Assembly (NCBI GenBank): GCA_050695215.1
Contig: JBOGSD010000143.1
Location: forward strand, 1 to 8,267
Length of the DNA: 8,267 nucleotides
Direction: 5' to 3'
Origin: JACQGZ01 sp050695215
Lineage (GTDB): Bacteria; Sysuimicrobiota; Sysuimicrobiia; Sysuimicrobiales; Humicultoraceae
Positions 1 to 5,959 of the stretch are shown here, piece by piece (positions within the stretch are counted from its first letter, which is position 1; each line of letters begins with the position of its first letter). A program made the translations under genes and the position numbers. Under the pieces are notes generated by a model. The model was given only the letters and a program-made list of their open reading frames with translations. It did no database searches and was not told where the DNA came from.

Positions 1-1892
1 CGGAAGCCCCGCCCCGCGATAGCCGACCGGTCAAGCCGCCGGAGGCCCCCAGACGCCCTGAGCGCCGGCTCCCTCCGCCGCCCCCGCCGCGCCGGTTTCA
101 CGCCAACCGGCGCCAGCGGCGGTCGGAAGCCAAACCCGAACCCGTGCCGGAGGCCGCGCTTGTCCTCCCGGCGTCGGTGACGCTGACGGGCCCCATTGGC
201 GTCGGTGACCTGGCGGTGAAACTGGGCATCGGCGTCGGCGAGCTCGTCAAGAAACTGCTCGAGTTCGGCATGCTCGCGGGGATCAACCAGCAGCTCACCC
301 TGGAGGTGGCGGCCAAAACCGTCGGGGCCTTCGGGGTGGCGGTGCATCATCCGGAAGCGGCGGCGGCCGCGCCGCGCGCCGCGGCGGCGGTGGACGAGGC
401 CGCGGTCACGCGCGCCCCGGTGGTCACCGTGATGGGGCACGTCGACCACGGCAAGACCAGCCTGTTGGACGCGGTGCGATCCACCGCGGTGGCCGCGTCT
501 GAGGTCGGGGGCATCACCCAGCACATCGGCGCCTCCAGCGTGGACGTGGACGGGCGGCGCATCGTGTTCATCGACACCCCCGGCCACGAGGCCTTCACCG
601 CGCTGCGGGCGCGGGGGGCGCGCGTCACCGACATCGCCGTGCTGGTCGTGGCGGCGGACGACGGCGTGATGCCGCAGACCGTCGAGGCGGTGGACCACGC
701 CCGCGCCGCGGGCGTGCCGATCATCGTCGCCCTAAACAAGATCGACCTGCCCCAGGCCAACCCGGACCGGGTCAAACAGCAGCTCTCGGACCTGGGACTG
801 GTTCCGGAAGAGTGGGGCGGGGAGACGGTGACGATGCCGGTTTCGGCGCGGCAGCGCCAGGGGCTGAAGGAATTGATGGAGATGATCCTGCTGGTGGCCG
901 ACCTGCACGAACTGCGGGCCAACCCCGCGCGGCCGGCCCGCGGCATCATTCTGGAGGCCCGGATGGACCGGGGCCGGGGCCCGGTGGCCACGGTCCTGGT
1001 GCAGGAGGGGACCCTGCGCGTGGGCGACGCGGTCATCGCCGGCGAAACGCTGGGACGCGTGCGCGCGCTGCTGGACGAGCGCGGCGGGCGCGTGGGAGTG
1101 GCCGGTCCGGCCACCCCCGTCGAGGTGGTAGGTCTGGAATCGCTGCCCAACGCCGGCGACCCGCTGGAGGTGACGACAGAGGAGCGGGCGGCGCGCGCGG
1201 CGGCTCAGGAGCGGGCCGACCGGCGGCGGGCCGCCGAGGGGGCCCAACGCGGCGGGATGGTCGGGCGCCTCGGCGAGGCGGGGCGGGTGGAGTTGCGCCT
1301 CATCGTCAAGGCGGACGTCCATGGATCCGCGGAAGCGCTGCAGGCGTCGCTGGGGCGGTTGGAAGACGCGGAGGTGGTCGTCTCCGTGCTACACGTCGCC
1401 GTGGGACCGATCACCGAATCGGACGTGATGCTGGCCGCGGCCAGCCGGGCGGTGATCGTAGGCTTCAACGTGCGCCCCGACGCCGCCGTCCGCCGGCTCG
1501 CCGAGCAAGAGAAGGTGGAGATCCGGCTCTACCGGATCATCTACGAGGCGCTGGAAGACCTGGCGGCGCTGGTGCGCGGGCTGCACGCCCCCAAGACCCA
1601 GGAGGTGGTCCTCGGCCAGGCGGAGGTGCGGCAGACCTTTGCCATTCCGAAAATCGGTACGATCGCCGGATCCTACGTCACCAGCGGCCGCATCGTCCGA
1701 GGAGCGGCGGCGCGGCTGCTCCGCGAGGGCGCCATCGTCTATGAGGGCGCCATCAGCTCGCTGCGTCGGTTCAAGGACGACGCCCGCGAGGTCGCCGAGG
1801 GCTTCGAGTGCGGTATCGGCCTGGAGCGCTTCCAAGACATCAAGGTCGGGGACGTCATCGAAGCGTACCAGCTGCAGCGCGTCCCGGCCTGA
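1..1892 (+). CDS. infB: Translation initiation factor IF-2, 5'-truncated by the window
   Basis: IF-2 is the GTPase that places initiator fMet-tRNA on the 30S subunit and promotes 50S joining in the cytoplasm. The frame is open from base 3 with no stop, so the start lies upstream. Bases 3-143 encode a Pro/Arg-rich linker typical of IF-2 N-termini. An IF2_N domain follows (about 174-345, GPIGVGDLAVKLGI...), then a short Ala-rich linker. The G domain has all its motifs: GHVDHGKTS (435-461), GGITQHIGA (507-533), DTPGHE (573-590), NKID (735-746) and a G5-like VSA near 840. Domain II follows (ARGIILEARMDRGRGPVATVLVQ), then domain III (VKADVHGSAEAL; ADVQGS is the usual form), then the C-terminal fMet-tRNA-binding domain, ending RRFKDDAREVAEGFECGIG and GDVIEAYQLQRVPA with a TGA stop. 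It heads a packed gene run. The internal GTG at 144 is unlikely to be the true start. Confidence 0.98.
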   Translation, partial: EAPPRDSRPVKPPEAPRRPERRLPPPPPPRRFHANRRQRRSEAKPEPVPEAALVLPASVTLTGPIGVGDLAVKLGIGVGELVKKLLEFGMLAGINQQLTLEVAAKTVGAFGVAVHHPEAAAAAPRAAAAVDEAAVTRAPVVTVMGHVDHGKTSLLDAVRSTAVAASEVGGITQHIGASSVDVDGRRIVFIDTPGHEAFTALRARGARVTDIAVLVVAADDGVMPQTVEAVDHARAAGVPIIVALNKIDLPQANPDRVKQQLSDLGLVPEEWGGETVTMPVSARQRQGLKELMEMILLVADLHELRANPARPARGIILEARMDRGRGPVATVLVQEGTLRVGDAVIAGETLGRVRALLDERGGRVGVAGPATPVEVVGLESLPNAGDPLEVTTEERAARAAAQERADRRRAAEGAQRGGMVGRLGEAGRVELRLIVKADVHGSAEALQASLGRLEDAEVVVSVLHVAVGPITESDVMLAAASRAVIVGFNVRPDAAVRRLAEQEKVEIRLYRIIYEALEDLAALVRGLHAPKTQEVVLGQAEVRQTFAIPKIGTIAGSYVTSGRIVRGAAARLLREGAIVYEGAISSLRRFKDDAREVAEGFECGIGLERFQDIKVGDVIEAYQLQRVPA

Positions 1893-1921
1893 TCTGTCTC
1901 GGCGGGAGAGCGGGCGAGGCG

Positions 1922-2203
1922 GTGGTCGTCGGTGTGCTGCGGGCCGAGCTCTCCCTCGGCGGGACCCGCAGCCTCAAGGACAAACGGCGGATCATCCAGA
2001 GCCTGCTCGACCGGGCGCGGCGGGAGTTCCGAGTGGCCGCCGCTGAGGTGGAGGCACAGGATTCCTGGCGGCGGGCGGTGCTTGGCTTCGCCTGCGTCAG
2101 TGCGGAAGGCGCGCATGCCCGACGTGTCCTGGCGCGGGTGACCGCCCTGATCGAGCGGGAGACCGAGGTCACCCTGCTGGACGCCTCCAGCGAGTTGCTC
2201 TGA
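1922..2203 (+). CDS. ylxP: DUF503 family protein YlxP
   Basis: Small 93-residue protein of the DUF503/YlxP family, which is usually found directly after infB and beside rbfA in Gram-positive and related bacteria. Family signatures are VVVGVLRAEL at the N-terminus, the SLKDKRRIIQSLLDRARREF segment, AEVEAQDSWRRAVLGFACVS in the middle, and a C-terminal TEVTLLDASSELL. The GTG at 1922 is chosen because it sits exactly where family members begin. The frame is open further upstream to an ATG at 1808, but that would overlap infB and add residues unlike the family. A purine-rich stretch at 1904-1910 (GGGAGAG) is a weak, slightly distant ribosome binding site; the infB stop is 29 nt upstream, so coupling is plausible. 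The biochemical function is not established. Context suggests a role around the ribosome, which is inference. Confidence 0.9.
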   Translation: MVVGVLRAELSLGGTRSLKDKRRIIQSLLDRARREFRVAAAEVEAQDSWRRAVLGFACVSAEGAHARRVLARVTALIERETEVTLLDASSELL

Positions 2204-2219
2204 CTGATGAGTTGGGCGA

Positions 2220-2666
2220 GTGTCCTTGACGCTGCGGCGGGAAAAACTTCAGGAACTTTTCAAAGAGGAAGCCGGCGTGATCCTGCAGCGCCGCCTCCAC
2301 GACCCTCGTGTCGGCTTCGTCTCGGTCACGGAGGTCGAGCTGAGCGCCGACCTCCGCCATGCCAAGATCTTCGTCAGCGTGCTCGGGGACGAGGAGACGA
2401 AGCGGCGCACCATGGCCGCTCTCGAAGGCGCAGCCGGGTTCGTGCGGGGCGAGCTGGGCCGGCGGGTGCGCATGCGCTTCGTGCCCGAGGTGCTCTTCCG
2501 GCTGGACGAGTCCATCGAGTACGGCGCCCGCGTCAACGCGCTGCTGCGCCAGGTCACTCCTCCCGCGGCGCCGGCGCCCGACGCACCACCTCACGATGAG
2601 GCCCCCCCAGAGCGAGATGACGACGCCCCGCACCCGCATCGCCGCCGCCCTCCGCAGCGCGGATAA
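2220..2666 (+). CDS. rbfA: Ribosome-binding factor A (30S maturation)
   Basis: RbfA binds the 30S subunit late in its assembly and helps 16S rRNA 5'-end maturation and cold adaptation. The KH-like core covers about residues 1-112: LRREKLQELFKEEAGVIL, then LHDPRVGFVSVTEVELSADLRHAKIFVSVLG, then RGELGRRVRMRFVPEVLFRLDESIEYGARVNALL. All are family hallmarks. After the core is a tail of about 36 residues, Pro-rich, then acidic, then His/Arg-rich; the total of 148 aa is longer than the usual 115-130. The last 50 nt overlap nrnA in another frame. An in-frame TGA at 2208 limits the start to GTG 2220 or TTG 2226. GTG is taken; GGGCGAG at 2214-2220 could serve as a ribosome binding site for TTG 2226. 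The ylxP stop lies 16 nt before the GTG. Confidence 0.95.
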   Translation: MSLTLRREKLQELFKEEAGVILQRRLHDPRVGFVSVTEVELSADLRHAKIFVSVLGDEETKRRTMAALEGAAGFVRGELGRRVRMRFVPEVLFRLDESIEYGARVNALLRQVTPPAAPAPDAPPHDEAPPERDDDAPHPHRRRPPQRG

Positions 2667-3639
2667 GATCCTGCTGGTCAATCACGTCGATCCCGATGGG
2701 GATACCCTCGGCTCGACGCTGGCACTCGCTCTGGTGCTGGAAGGCCTGGGGAAGGATGTGACCGTGGGCAGCGACGGTGGGGTGCCCTCAACCTTTGCCT
2801 TTCTGCCCGGGGCCGAGCGGGTGCAGCGGGAGCCTCCAACCGAAGGGACGTTCCACGTCGTGTTGACCATGGAGTGCAGCACGCTGGCGCGGTGCGGCCG
2901 GTTTGCAGCGCTGGTGGCGCAGACGCCCCTGATCGCCGCAATCGATCATCACCAGAGTCACACCGCCTACGCTCACCTCGACGATTGGGACCCGTCGGCC
3001 GCCGCCGCCGGAGAGATGACCTACGACCTCATCCGTCTCCTCGGCGTCCCGATCACCGCGCCGGTGGCCACCGCGCTGCTAACCGCCCTGGCCACCGACA
3101 CCGGGGTGTTCCGCTTCCCGACGGTCCGTCCAGAGACGCTCCGCCTGGGGGCGGCGCTGATGGAAGCGGGGGGCAACCTGGCGGAGATCGTCAACGCCGT
3201 CTTCGACCAGCGCTCCCTGCCGGCCGCCCGGCTGCTGGGCTACGCGCTTCTGCGGACGGCGTTGGTCTCCGACGGCGCCGTCGCGTACACGACGCTGACA
3301 GAATCGCTGCGGCGGGCCGCGGGAGCGGAGCCCGAGGAAGGCGCCGGCATCGTCGGAGCGCTGCGCGGCATCGCCGGGGTGAAGGCCGCGCTCCTGTTCG
3401 AGGAAGCGCCGGAGGGAATTCGCGTCTCTATTCGCGCCCGCGACGGGGTGCGCGCGAACGCGATCGCGGAGACCCTCGGCGGGGGCGGGCATCCGGCCGC
3501 GGCGGGCTGCATTGTGGCGGCGCCGATCGACCAGGCGGTCCCGCGCGTGCTGGCAGCGGTGGAGGCCGAACTGGCGCGCTGGCGGGGCGAGCGCCGCGAG
3601 ACCGGACGGCCCGAGCGCGCGCCGACCCCTCCGGGGTAA
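2617..3639 (+). CDS. nrnA: DHH/DHHA1 phosphoesterase, NrnA-type (nanoRNase / pAp phosphatase)
   Basis: Predicted cytoplasmic Mn-dependent enzyme that degrades 2-5 nt RNAs and, in the best-studied members, dephosphorylates 3'-phosphoadenosine 5'-phosphate (family knowledge). Length is 340 aa. DHH domain: H23-x-D-P-D27-G-D29 with TLGS (motif I); E86-C-S-x3-R92 where motif II normally has Asp; D110-H-H (motif III); D161-T-G-V-F-R-F (motif IV). The DHHA1 domain carries GGGGHPAAAG at 288-297. An Arg-rich tail of about 15 residues ends the protein. The ATG at 2617 is chosen because MTTPRTRIAAALRSADKILLVNH matches family N-termini in length; ATG 2596 is the alternative. No strong ribosome binding site is visible. 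The start lies inside rbfA (50-nt overlap), so coupled translation is likely. Its place between rbfA and truB is common in clostridia-like genomes. Confidence 0.92.
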   Translation: MTTPRTRIAAALRSADKILLVNHVDPDGDTLGSTLALALVLEGLGKDVTVGSDGGVPSTFAFLPGAERVQREPPTEGTFHVVLTMECSTLARCGRFAALVAQTPLIAAIDHHQSHTAYAHLDDWDPSAAAAGEMTYDLIRLLGVPITAPVATALLTALATDTGVFRFPTVRPETLRLGAALMEAGGNLAEIVNAVFDQRSLPAARLLGYALLRTALVSDGAVAYTTLTESLRRAAGAEPEEGAGIVGALRGIAGVKAALLFEEAPEGIRVSIRARDGVRANAIAETLGGGGHPAAAGCIVAAPIDQAVPRVLAAVEAELARWRGERRETGRPERAPTPPG

Positions 3640-3641
3640 CG

Positions 3642-4547
3642 ATGGACGGGGTCCTCAACGCCCTCAAGCCGGCCGGCATGACCTCACACGATGTGGTGGA
3701 CGTGCTCCGCCGTCTGGCGGGCCAGCGGCGGGTGGGGCACACCGGTACGCTCGATCCCGGTGCGGCGGGGGTGTTGGTGCTCGTCATGGGGCGGGCCACG
3801 AAGATCGCCGAGTTTCTCACCGCGTCCGACAAGACCTACCGGGTGGAGGTGACCTTCGGGGTCTCTACCGAGAGCGGAGACGCTTTCGGCGCCGTGCGGC
3901 GTACCGCCGATGCCACCGCCGTCACGGAGGCGGGGGTACGCGATCTCCTTCCTCGGTTCACGGGAACGCTGCGCCAGACCCCGCCGCTGATCTCGGCGGT
4001 GAAGGTGGGCGGGGTGCGCCTCTATCGCCGGGCCCGGAAGGGGGAGGAGGTCGAGGTCCCCCCGCGCGAGGTGACGATCCACCGCCTGACGCTGCTGCGC
4101 TTCTGGCCGGGGCCGGCCCCACGCGCGCTGCTGGACCTGGATTGCTCCAAAGGCACCTACGTACGGGCCCTGGCTCGGGACCTCGGGGAGACGCTGGGTG
4201 CCGGCGCCCACGCGTCCTTCATGCTGCGGCGGCGGGTCGGCCGGTTCACCCTAGAGGAGAGCCGGACGCTGGAAGAGCTGGCCGCCCTGGCTGAGGGGGG
4301 ACGGCTTGTCGACGCGCTGCTATCAATGGATGAGGCGCTCGCCGATTTCCCCGCGGTGGACCTGGCGCCCGAGCAGCGGCGGGCCGTGCTCGAAGGCGCC
4401 CCGCTCCCACTCTTTCGGGTGCCAGACTGGCAGCGGCTGCCACCGCAAGGCCCCATCCGGCTGCGCGACCGCGGCGCCCTGATCGCCCTCGCTCGGGTCG
4501 AGGCGGGCGCGCTGCGGCCCTTCAAGGTGCTGAGCGGTCCGTCCTGA
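3642..4547 (+). CDS. truB: tRNA pseudouridine-55 synthase TruB
   Basis: TruB converts U55 in the T-loop of nearly all elongator tRNAs to pseudouridine and also acts as a tRNA-folding chaperone. The 301-residue product starts GVLNALKPAGMTSHDVV, followed by the catalytic motif GHTGTLDPGAAGVL with the nucleophile Asp38. Tyr66 lies in KTYRVEVTFG, the active-site tyrosine region. PPLISAVKVGGVRLYRRAR and CSKGTYVRALARDLG (Arg175) complete the synthase fold. The C-terminal PUA-like region (about 225-301) ends RDRGALIALARVEAGALRPFKVL. The ATG lies 2 nt after the nrnA stop; GGGG at 3633-3636 is a possible weak ribosome binding site 5 nt upstream, so coupling to nrnA is likely. The frame is open upstream to 2874, but that part is a shadow of nrnA. 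Confidence 0.97.
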   Translation: MDGVLNALKPAGMTSHDVVDVLRRLAGQRRVGHTGTLDPGAAGVLVLVMGRATKIAEFLTASDKTYRVEVTFGVSTESGDAFGAVRRTADATAVTEAGVRDLLPRFTGTLRQTPPLISAVKVGGVRLYRRARKGEEVEVPPREVTIHRLTLLRFWPGPAPRALLDLDCSKGTYVRALARDLGETLGAGAHASFMLRRRVGRFTLEESRTLEELAALAEGGRLVDALLSMDEALADFPAVDLAPEQRRAVLEGAPLPLFRVPDWQRLPPQGPIRLRDRGALIALARVEAGALRPFKVLSGPS

Positions 4548-4548
4548 C

Positions 4549-5484
4549 GTGGAGGTCATCCGCGGCCTCGAGCCCCTGGCCCGGAGTCCCCGGCCGGTCA
4601 CCCTGGCGCTGGGGATGTTCGACGGCGTGCACCTCGGGCACCAGGCTGTGTTGGCCCGGGCGAAAGACGCAGCCGCGCTGACGGGCGGCGCCGCCGGCGT
4701 GGTCACCTTCGACCCTCACCCGCAGCGCGTGATCGCTCCGCCGCCCGACCCGATTCTCCTCACGACCGTCGAGGAGCGGCTCGACCTCTTCGCCTCTCTC
4801 GGTATGGACCTGGCCGCCGTGCTGCGGTTCGATGAGACGCTGCGGCACACGCCCCCCAAGGAATGGCTGCGGCGGCTGGCGGAGGCGGCTCGTGGAGGGG
4901 TGGTCGCCAGTTCGGGCTACACCTTCGGTGAGGATCGCGGAGGCACGGCAGAGACCCTGGTCAACGGGGGCGGGCGGATGGGCTTCGGGGTCACGATCGT
5001 CCCGCTGCTGCGCGTGGCGGGGACGCTCGTCAGCAGCACCCTGATCCGCCGTCTGGTGCGGGGGGGGGAGATGGACGAAGCCCCCAGCTTCCTAGGCCGG
5101 CGCTACGCGGTCCGGGGACGGGTGGTAGAGGGAGCGCGGCGCGGGCGGACGCTGGGCTTCCCGACCACCAACCTGGAGGTCGATCCGGACAAGATCCTCC
5201 CGGCGAGGGGCATCTACGCGGGCTGGGCGCGGCGCGAGCCGGGCGAGATGATGGAGGCCGCCGTCAGCGTCGGGGTGCGCCCCACCTTTGGCCACGGGGC
5301 CCTGCTCGTAGAGGCTCACCTGCTGGATTTCAGTGGTGATCTCTATGGCGAGGAGATCGAACTGGTCTTTGCCTCCCGGCTGCGAGAGGAAGTGGCTTTC
5401 CACACCGTGTCGGACCTCGTGGAACAGATGGAACGGGACGTCCTCCAGGTCCGGGAGGCCCTGGCCCGGGTCGGGCCCGCCTAG
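4549..5484 (+). CDS. ribF: Bifunctional riboflavin kinase / FMN adenylyltransferase RibF
   Basis: Makes FMN from riboflavin and ATP (kinase, C-terminal) and FAD from FMN and ATP (adenylyltransferase, N-terminal). Length is 311 aa. The N-terminal module shows G22-MFDGVHLGH-31 (His28, His31), FDPHP at 54-58, and S162-S-T-L-I-R167. The segment usually reading G-x-(D/N)-(F/Y)-x-FG is SSGYTFG (121-127), and the usually conserved Arg before SST is Leu160, so the adenylyltransferase site departs from consensus. The kinase module looks intact: LGFPTTNL (Thr206, Asn208), PARGIYAGW (218-226), SVGVRPTFG and the catalytic Glu255 in VEAHLLDF. A run of nine G lies at the domain junction. The GTG start is 1 nt after the truB stop, indicating tight coupling. 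No promoter is visible in front of it. Confidence 0.95.
   Translation: MEVIRGLEPLARSPRPVTLALGMFDGVHLGHQAVLARAKDAAALTGGAAGVVTFDPHPQRVIAPPPDPILLTTVEERLDLFASLGMDLAAVLRFDETLRHTPPKEWLRRLAEAARGGVVASSGYTFGEDRGGTAETLVNGGGRMGFGVTIVPLLRVAGTLVSSTLIRRLVRGGEMDEAPSFLGRRYAVRGRVVEGARRGRTLGFPTTNLEVDPDKILPARGIYAGWARREPGEMMEAAVSVGVRPTFGHGALLVEAHLLDFSGDLYGEEIELVFASRLREEVAFHTVSDLVEQMERDVLQVREALARVGPA
5060..5068 (+). repeat. Nine-G homopolymer inside ribF
   Basis: Nine consecutive G encode part of Arg-Gly-Gly-Glu (residues 171-174) at the junction between the adenylyltransferase and kinase modules of RibF. Tracts of this length are prone to slippage and also to sequencing error. Loss of one G would bring the frame to TAG at 5093-5095, leaving an N-terminal-only product of about 181 residues. 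Confidence 0.9.
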
Positions 5485-5517
5485 ACCGGCTCGGAGAGAC
5501 GAGACCCCCGCTGGAGG

Positions 5518-5563
5518 GGCGCTCCCTATGTTAGAATGACAGATGGCCCCGGCTGGGAGCGCC
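5518..5563 (+). repeat. 9-bp inverted repeat flanking the rpsO promoter
   Basis: GGCGCTCCC (5518-5526) and its perfect complement GGGAGCGCC (5555-5563) are separated by 28 nt that contain the extended -10 element. The left arm lies upstream of the predicted transcription start, so only read-through RNA from ribF could form this hairpin. It could also be a protein-binding operator. In DNA this GC-rich, chance pairing cannot be dismissed. Confidence 0.5.
5529..5537 (+). promoter_or_regulatory. Extended -10 promoter for rpsO
   Basis: TGTTAGAAT fits the extended -10 pattern TGnTATAAT, with TAGAAT matching five of six -10 positions. It sits in the most A/T-rich spot of a GC-rich intergenic region. 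No good -35 box is seen at normal spacing; the nearest candidate, CTGGAG at 5511-5516, is poor, which is tolerable for an extended -10. Transcription would begin near 5543-5545, giving rpsO a leader of about 113 nt and probably driving pnp as well. Confidence 0.6.
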
Positions 5564-5610
5564 GTCGCTCCAACGGCCCCTCGGCTGTGGGCGTCGTTGT
5601 ATTCATCGCC

Positions 5611-5642
5611 CCCCCGCCCGCCCTGGGCGGACCGGGCGGGGG
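5611..5642 (+). other. 10-bp GC hairpin just upstream of the rpsO ribosome binding site
   Basis: CCCCCGCCCG (5611-5620) pairs perfectly with CGGGCGGGGG (5633-5642) across a 12-nt loop. It ends three bases before the GGAGGA site of rpsO. A competing inner helix, CCGCC/GGCGG around 5618-5630, is also possible, so the region could switch between folds. There is no T-tract after it, so it is not an intrinsic terminator; its place suggests control of ribosome access. Confidence 0.65.
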
Positions 5643-5645
5643 ATC

Positions 5646-5651
5646 GGAGGA
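5646..5651 (+). promoter_or_regulatory. Ribosome binding site of rpsO
   Basis: GGAGGA, 6 nt before the ATG at 5658, is an optimal Shine-Dalgarno site. It is much stronger than those of the upstream genes and fits a highly expressed ribosomal protein gene. It may be hidden in the loop of the short GGAT/ATCC helix that surrounds it. Confidence 0.85.
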
Positions 5652-5657
5652 GCATCC

Positions 5658-5927
5658 ATGAGCCTGCAGCGCCAGGAAAAGCAGTCGATCTTGACGGCTT
5701 ACGGCCGTCACGAGGGCGACACCGGATCTCCAGAGGTTCAGATCGCCCTGCTCACCGAACGGATCAATCAGCTCACCGAGCATCTCAAGGCCCACAAGCG
5801 TGACTTTCACTCCCGCCGCGGCCTGCTGAAGATGGTCGGGAGGCGCCGCCGTCTTCTCACCTACTTGATGAAGTCCGACGGGGACCGCTACCGTCAGGTC
5901 GTCGGGCGGCTGGGGCTGCGCGGATGA
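5658..5927 (+). CDS. rpsO: 30S ribosomal protein S15
   Basis: S15 is a primary 16S rRNA binding protein that organises the three-way junction of the central domain during 30S assembly and also forms an intersubunit bridge. The product is 89 residues, the standard family length. Hallmarks are the N-terminal SLQRQEKQSILTAYGRHEGDTGSPEVQIALLTERI, then H42-LKAHKR-D49-FHS52, whose His, Asp and Ser correspond to the RNA-contacting residues of the family, then RRGLLKMVGRRRRLLTYL. ATG at 5658 has a strong Shine-Dalgarno site. It has its own promoter and leader, set apart from ribF by 173 nt, and is followed by pnp after 126 nt, as in E. coli. Autoregulation by S15 binding its own leader is likely but inferred. 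Confidence 0.99.
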   Translation: MSLQRQEKQSILTAYGRHEGDTGSPEVQIALLTERINQLTEHLKAHKRDFHSRRGLLKMVGRRRRLLTYLMKSDGDRYRQVVGRLGLRG

Positions 5928-5959
5928 GCCGGTGGAGGAACGCTGCGGAGATCTAAGGT

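Larger units (their letters stand above)
5544..5657 (+). promoter_or_regulatory. Structured 5' leader of rpsO, candidate S15 autoregulatory element
   Basis: The leader can form several hairpins. The first is GGAGCG (5556-5561) with CGCTCC (5566-5571) and a 4-nt loop, which excludes an alternative GCCGT (5561-5565) with ACGGC (5573-5577). The second is GGGCG (5589-5593) with CGCCC (5607-5611) and a 13-nt U-rich loop. The third is a 10-bp GC stem at 5611-5642. A 4-bp helix, GGAT (5641-5644) with ATCC (5654-5657), would put the Shine-Dalgarno site in its loop. S15 is known to repress its own mRNA through structured leaders of several unrelated architectures. I cannot assign this one to a described class, and pairing was judged by eye. 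Confidence 0.5.

Noticed and set aside
144..146. GTG as start of infB
   Set aside because: The frame is open back to base 3 with an IF-2-like Pro/Arg linker. IF-2 normally has a long N-terminal region, so this is just an internal valine, though internal starts are known for IF-2 in other bacteria.
347..1150. Minus-strand open frame opposite infB, and similar ones at 732-1322 and 1389-1835
   Set aside because: All lie opposite conserved IF-2 domains and have low-complexity Ser/Arg/Ala or His-rich composition without family signatures.
812..1744. Plus-strand open frame of 310 codons inside infB
   Set aside because: Gly/Arg/Ala-rich shadow in a shifted frame of IF-2; no independent start signal or known domain.
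1808..1921. Upstream ATG extension of ylxP
   Set aside because: It would overlap the infB end in another frame and add 38 residues not seen in the family. GTG 1922 matches the family N-terminus.
2874..3641. Upstream extension of the truB frame
   Set aside because: Arg/Gly-rich shadow of nrnA; TruB homology begins exactly at ATG 3642.
5611..5642. GC hairpin before rpsO as a terminator for ribF
   Set aside because: No T-tract follows, and it lies downstream of the predicted promoter within the rpsO leader.
5092..5655. Minus-strand open frame spanning the end of ribF and the rpsO leader
   Set aside because: Mostly antisense to the RibF kinase module, no plausible ribosome binding site, and it would run against a well-supported promoter and leader.
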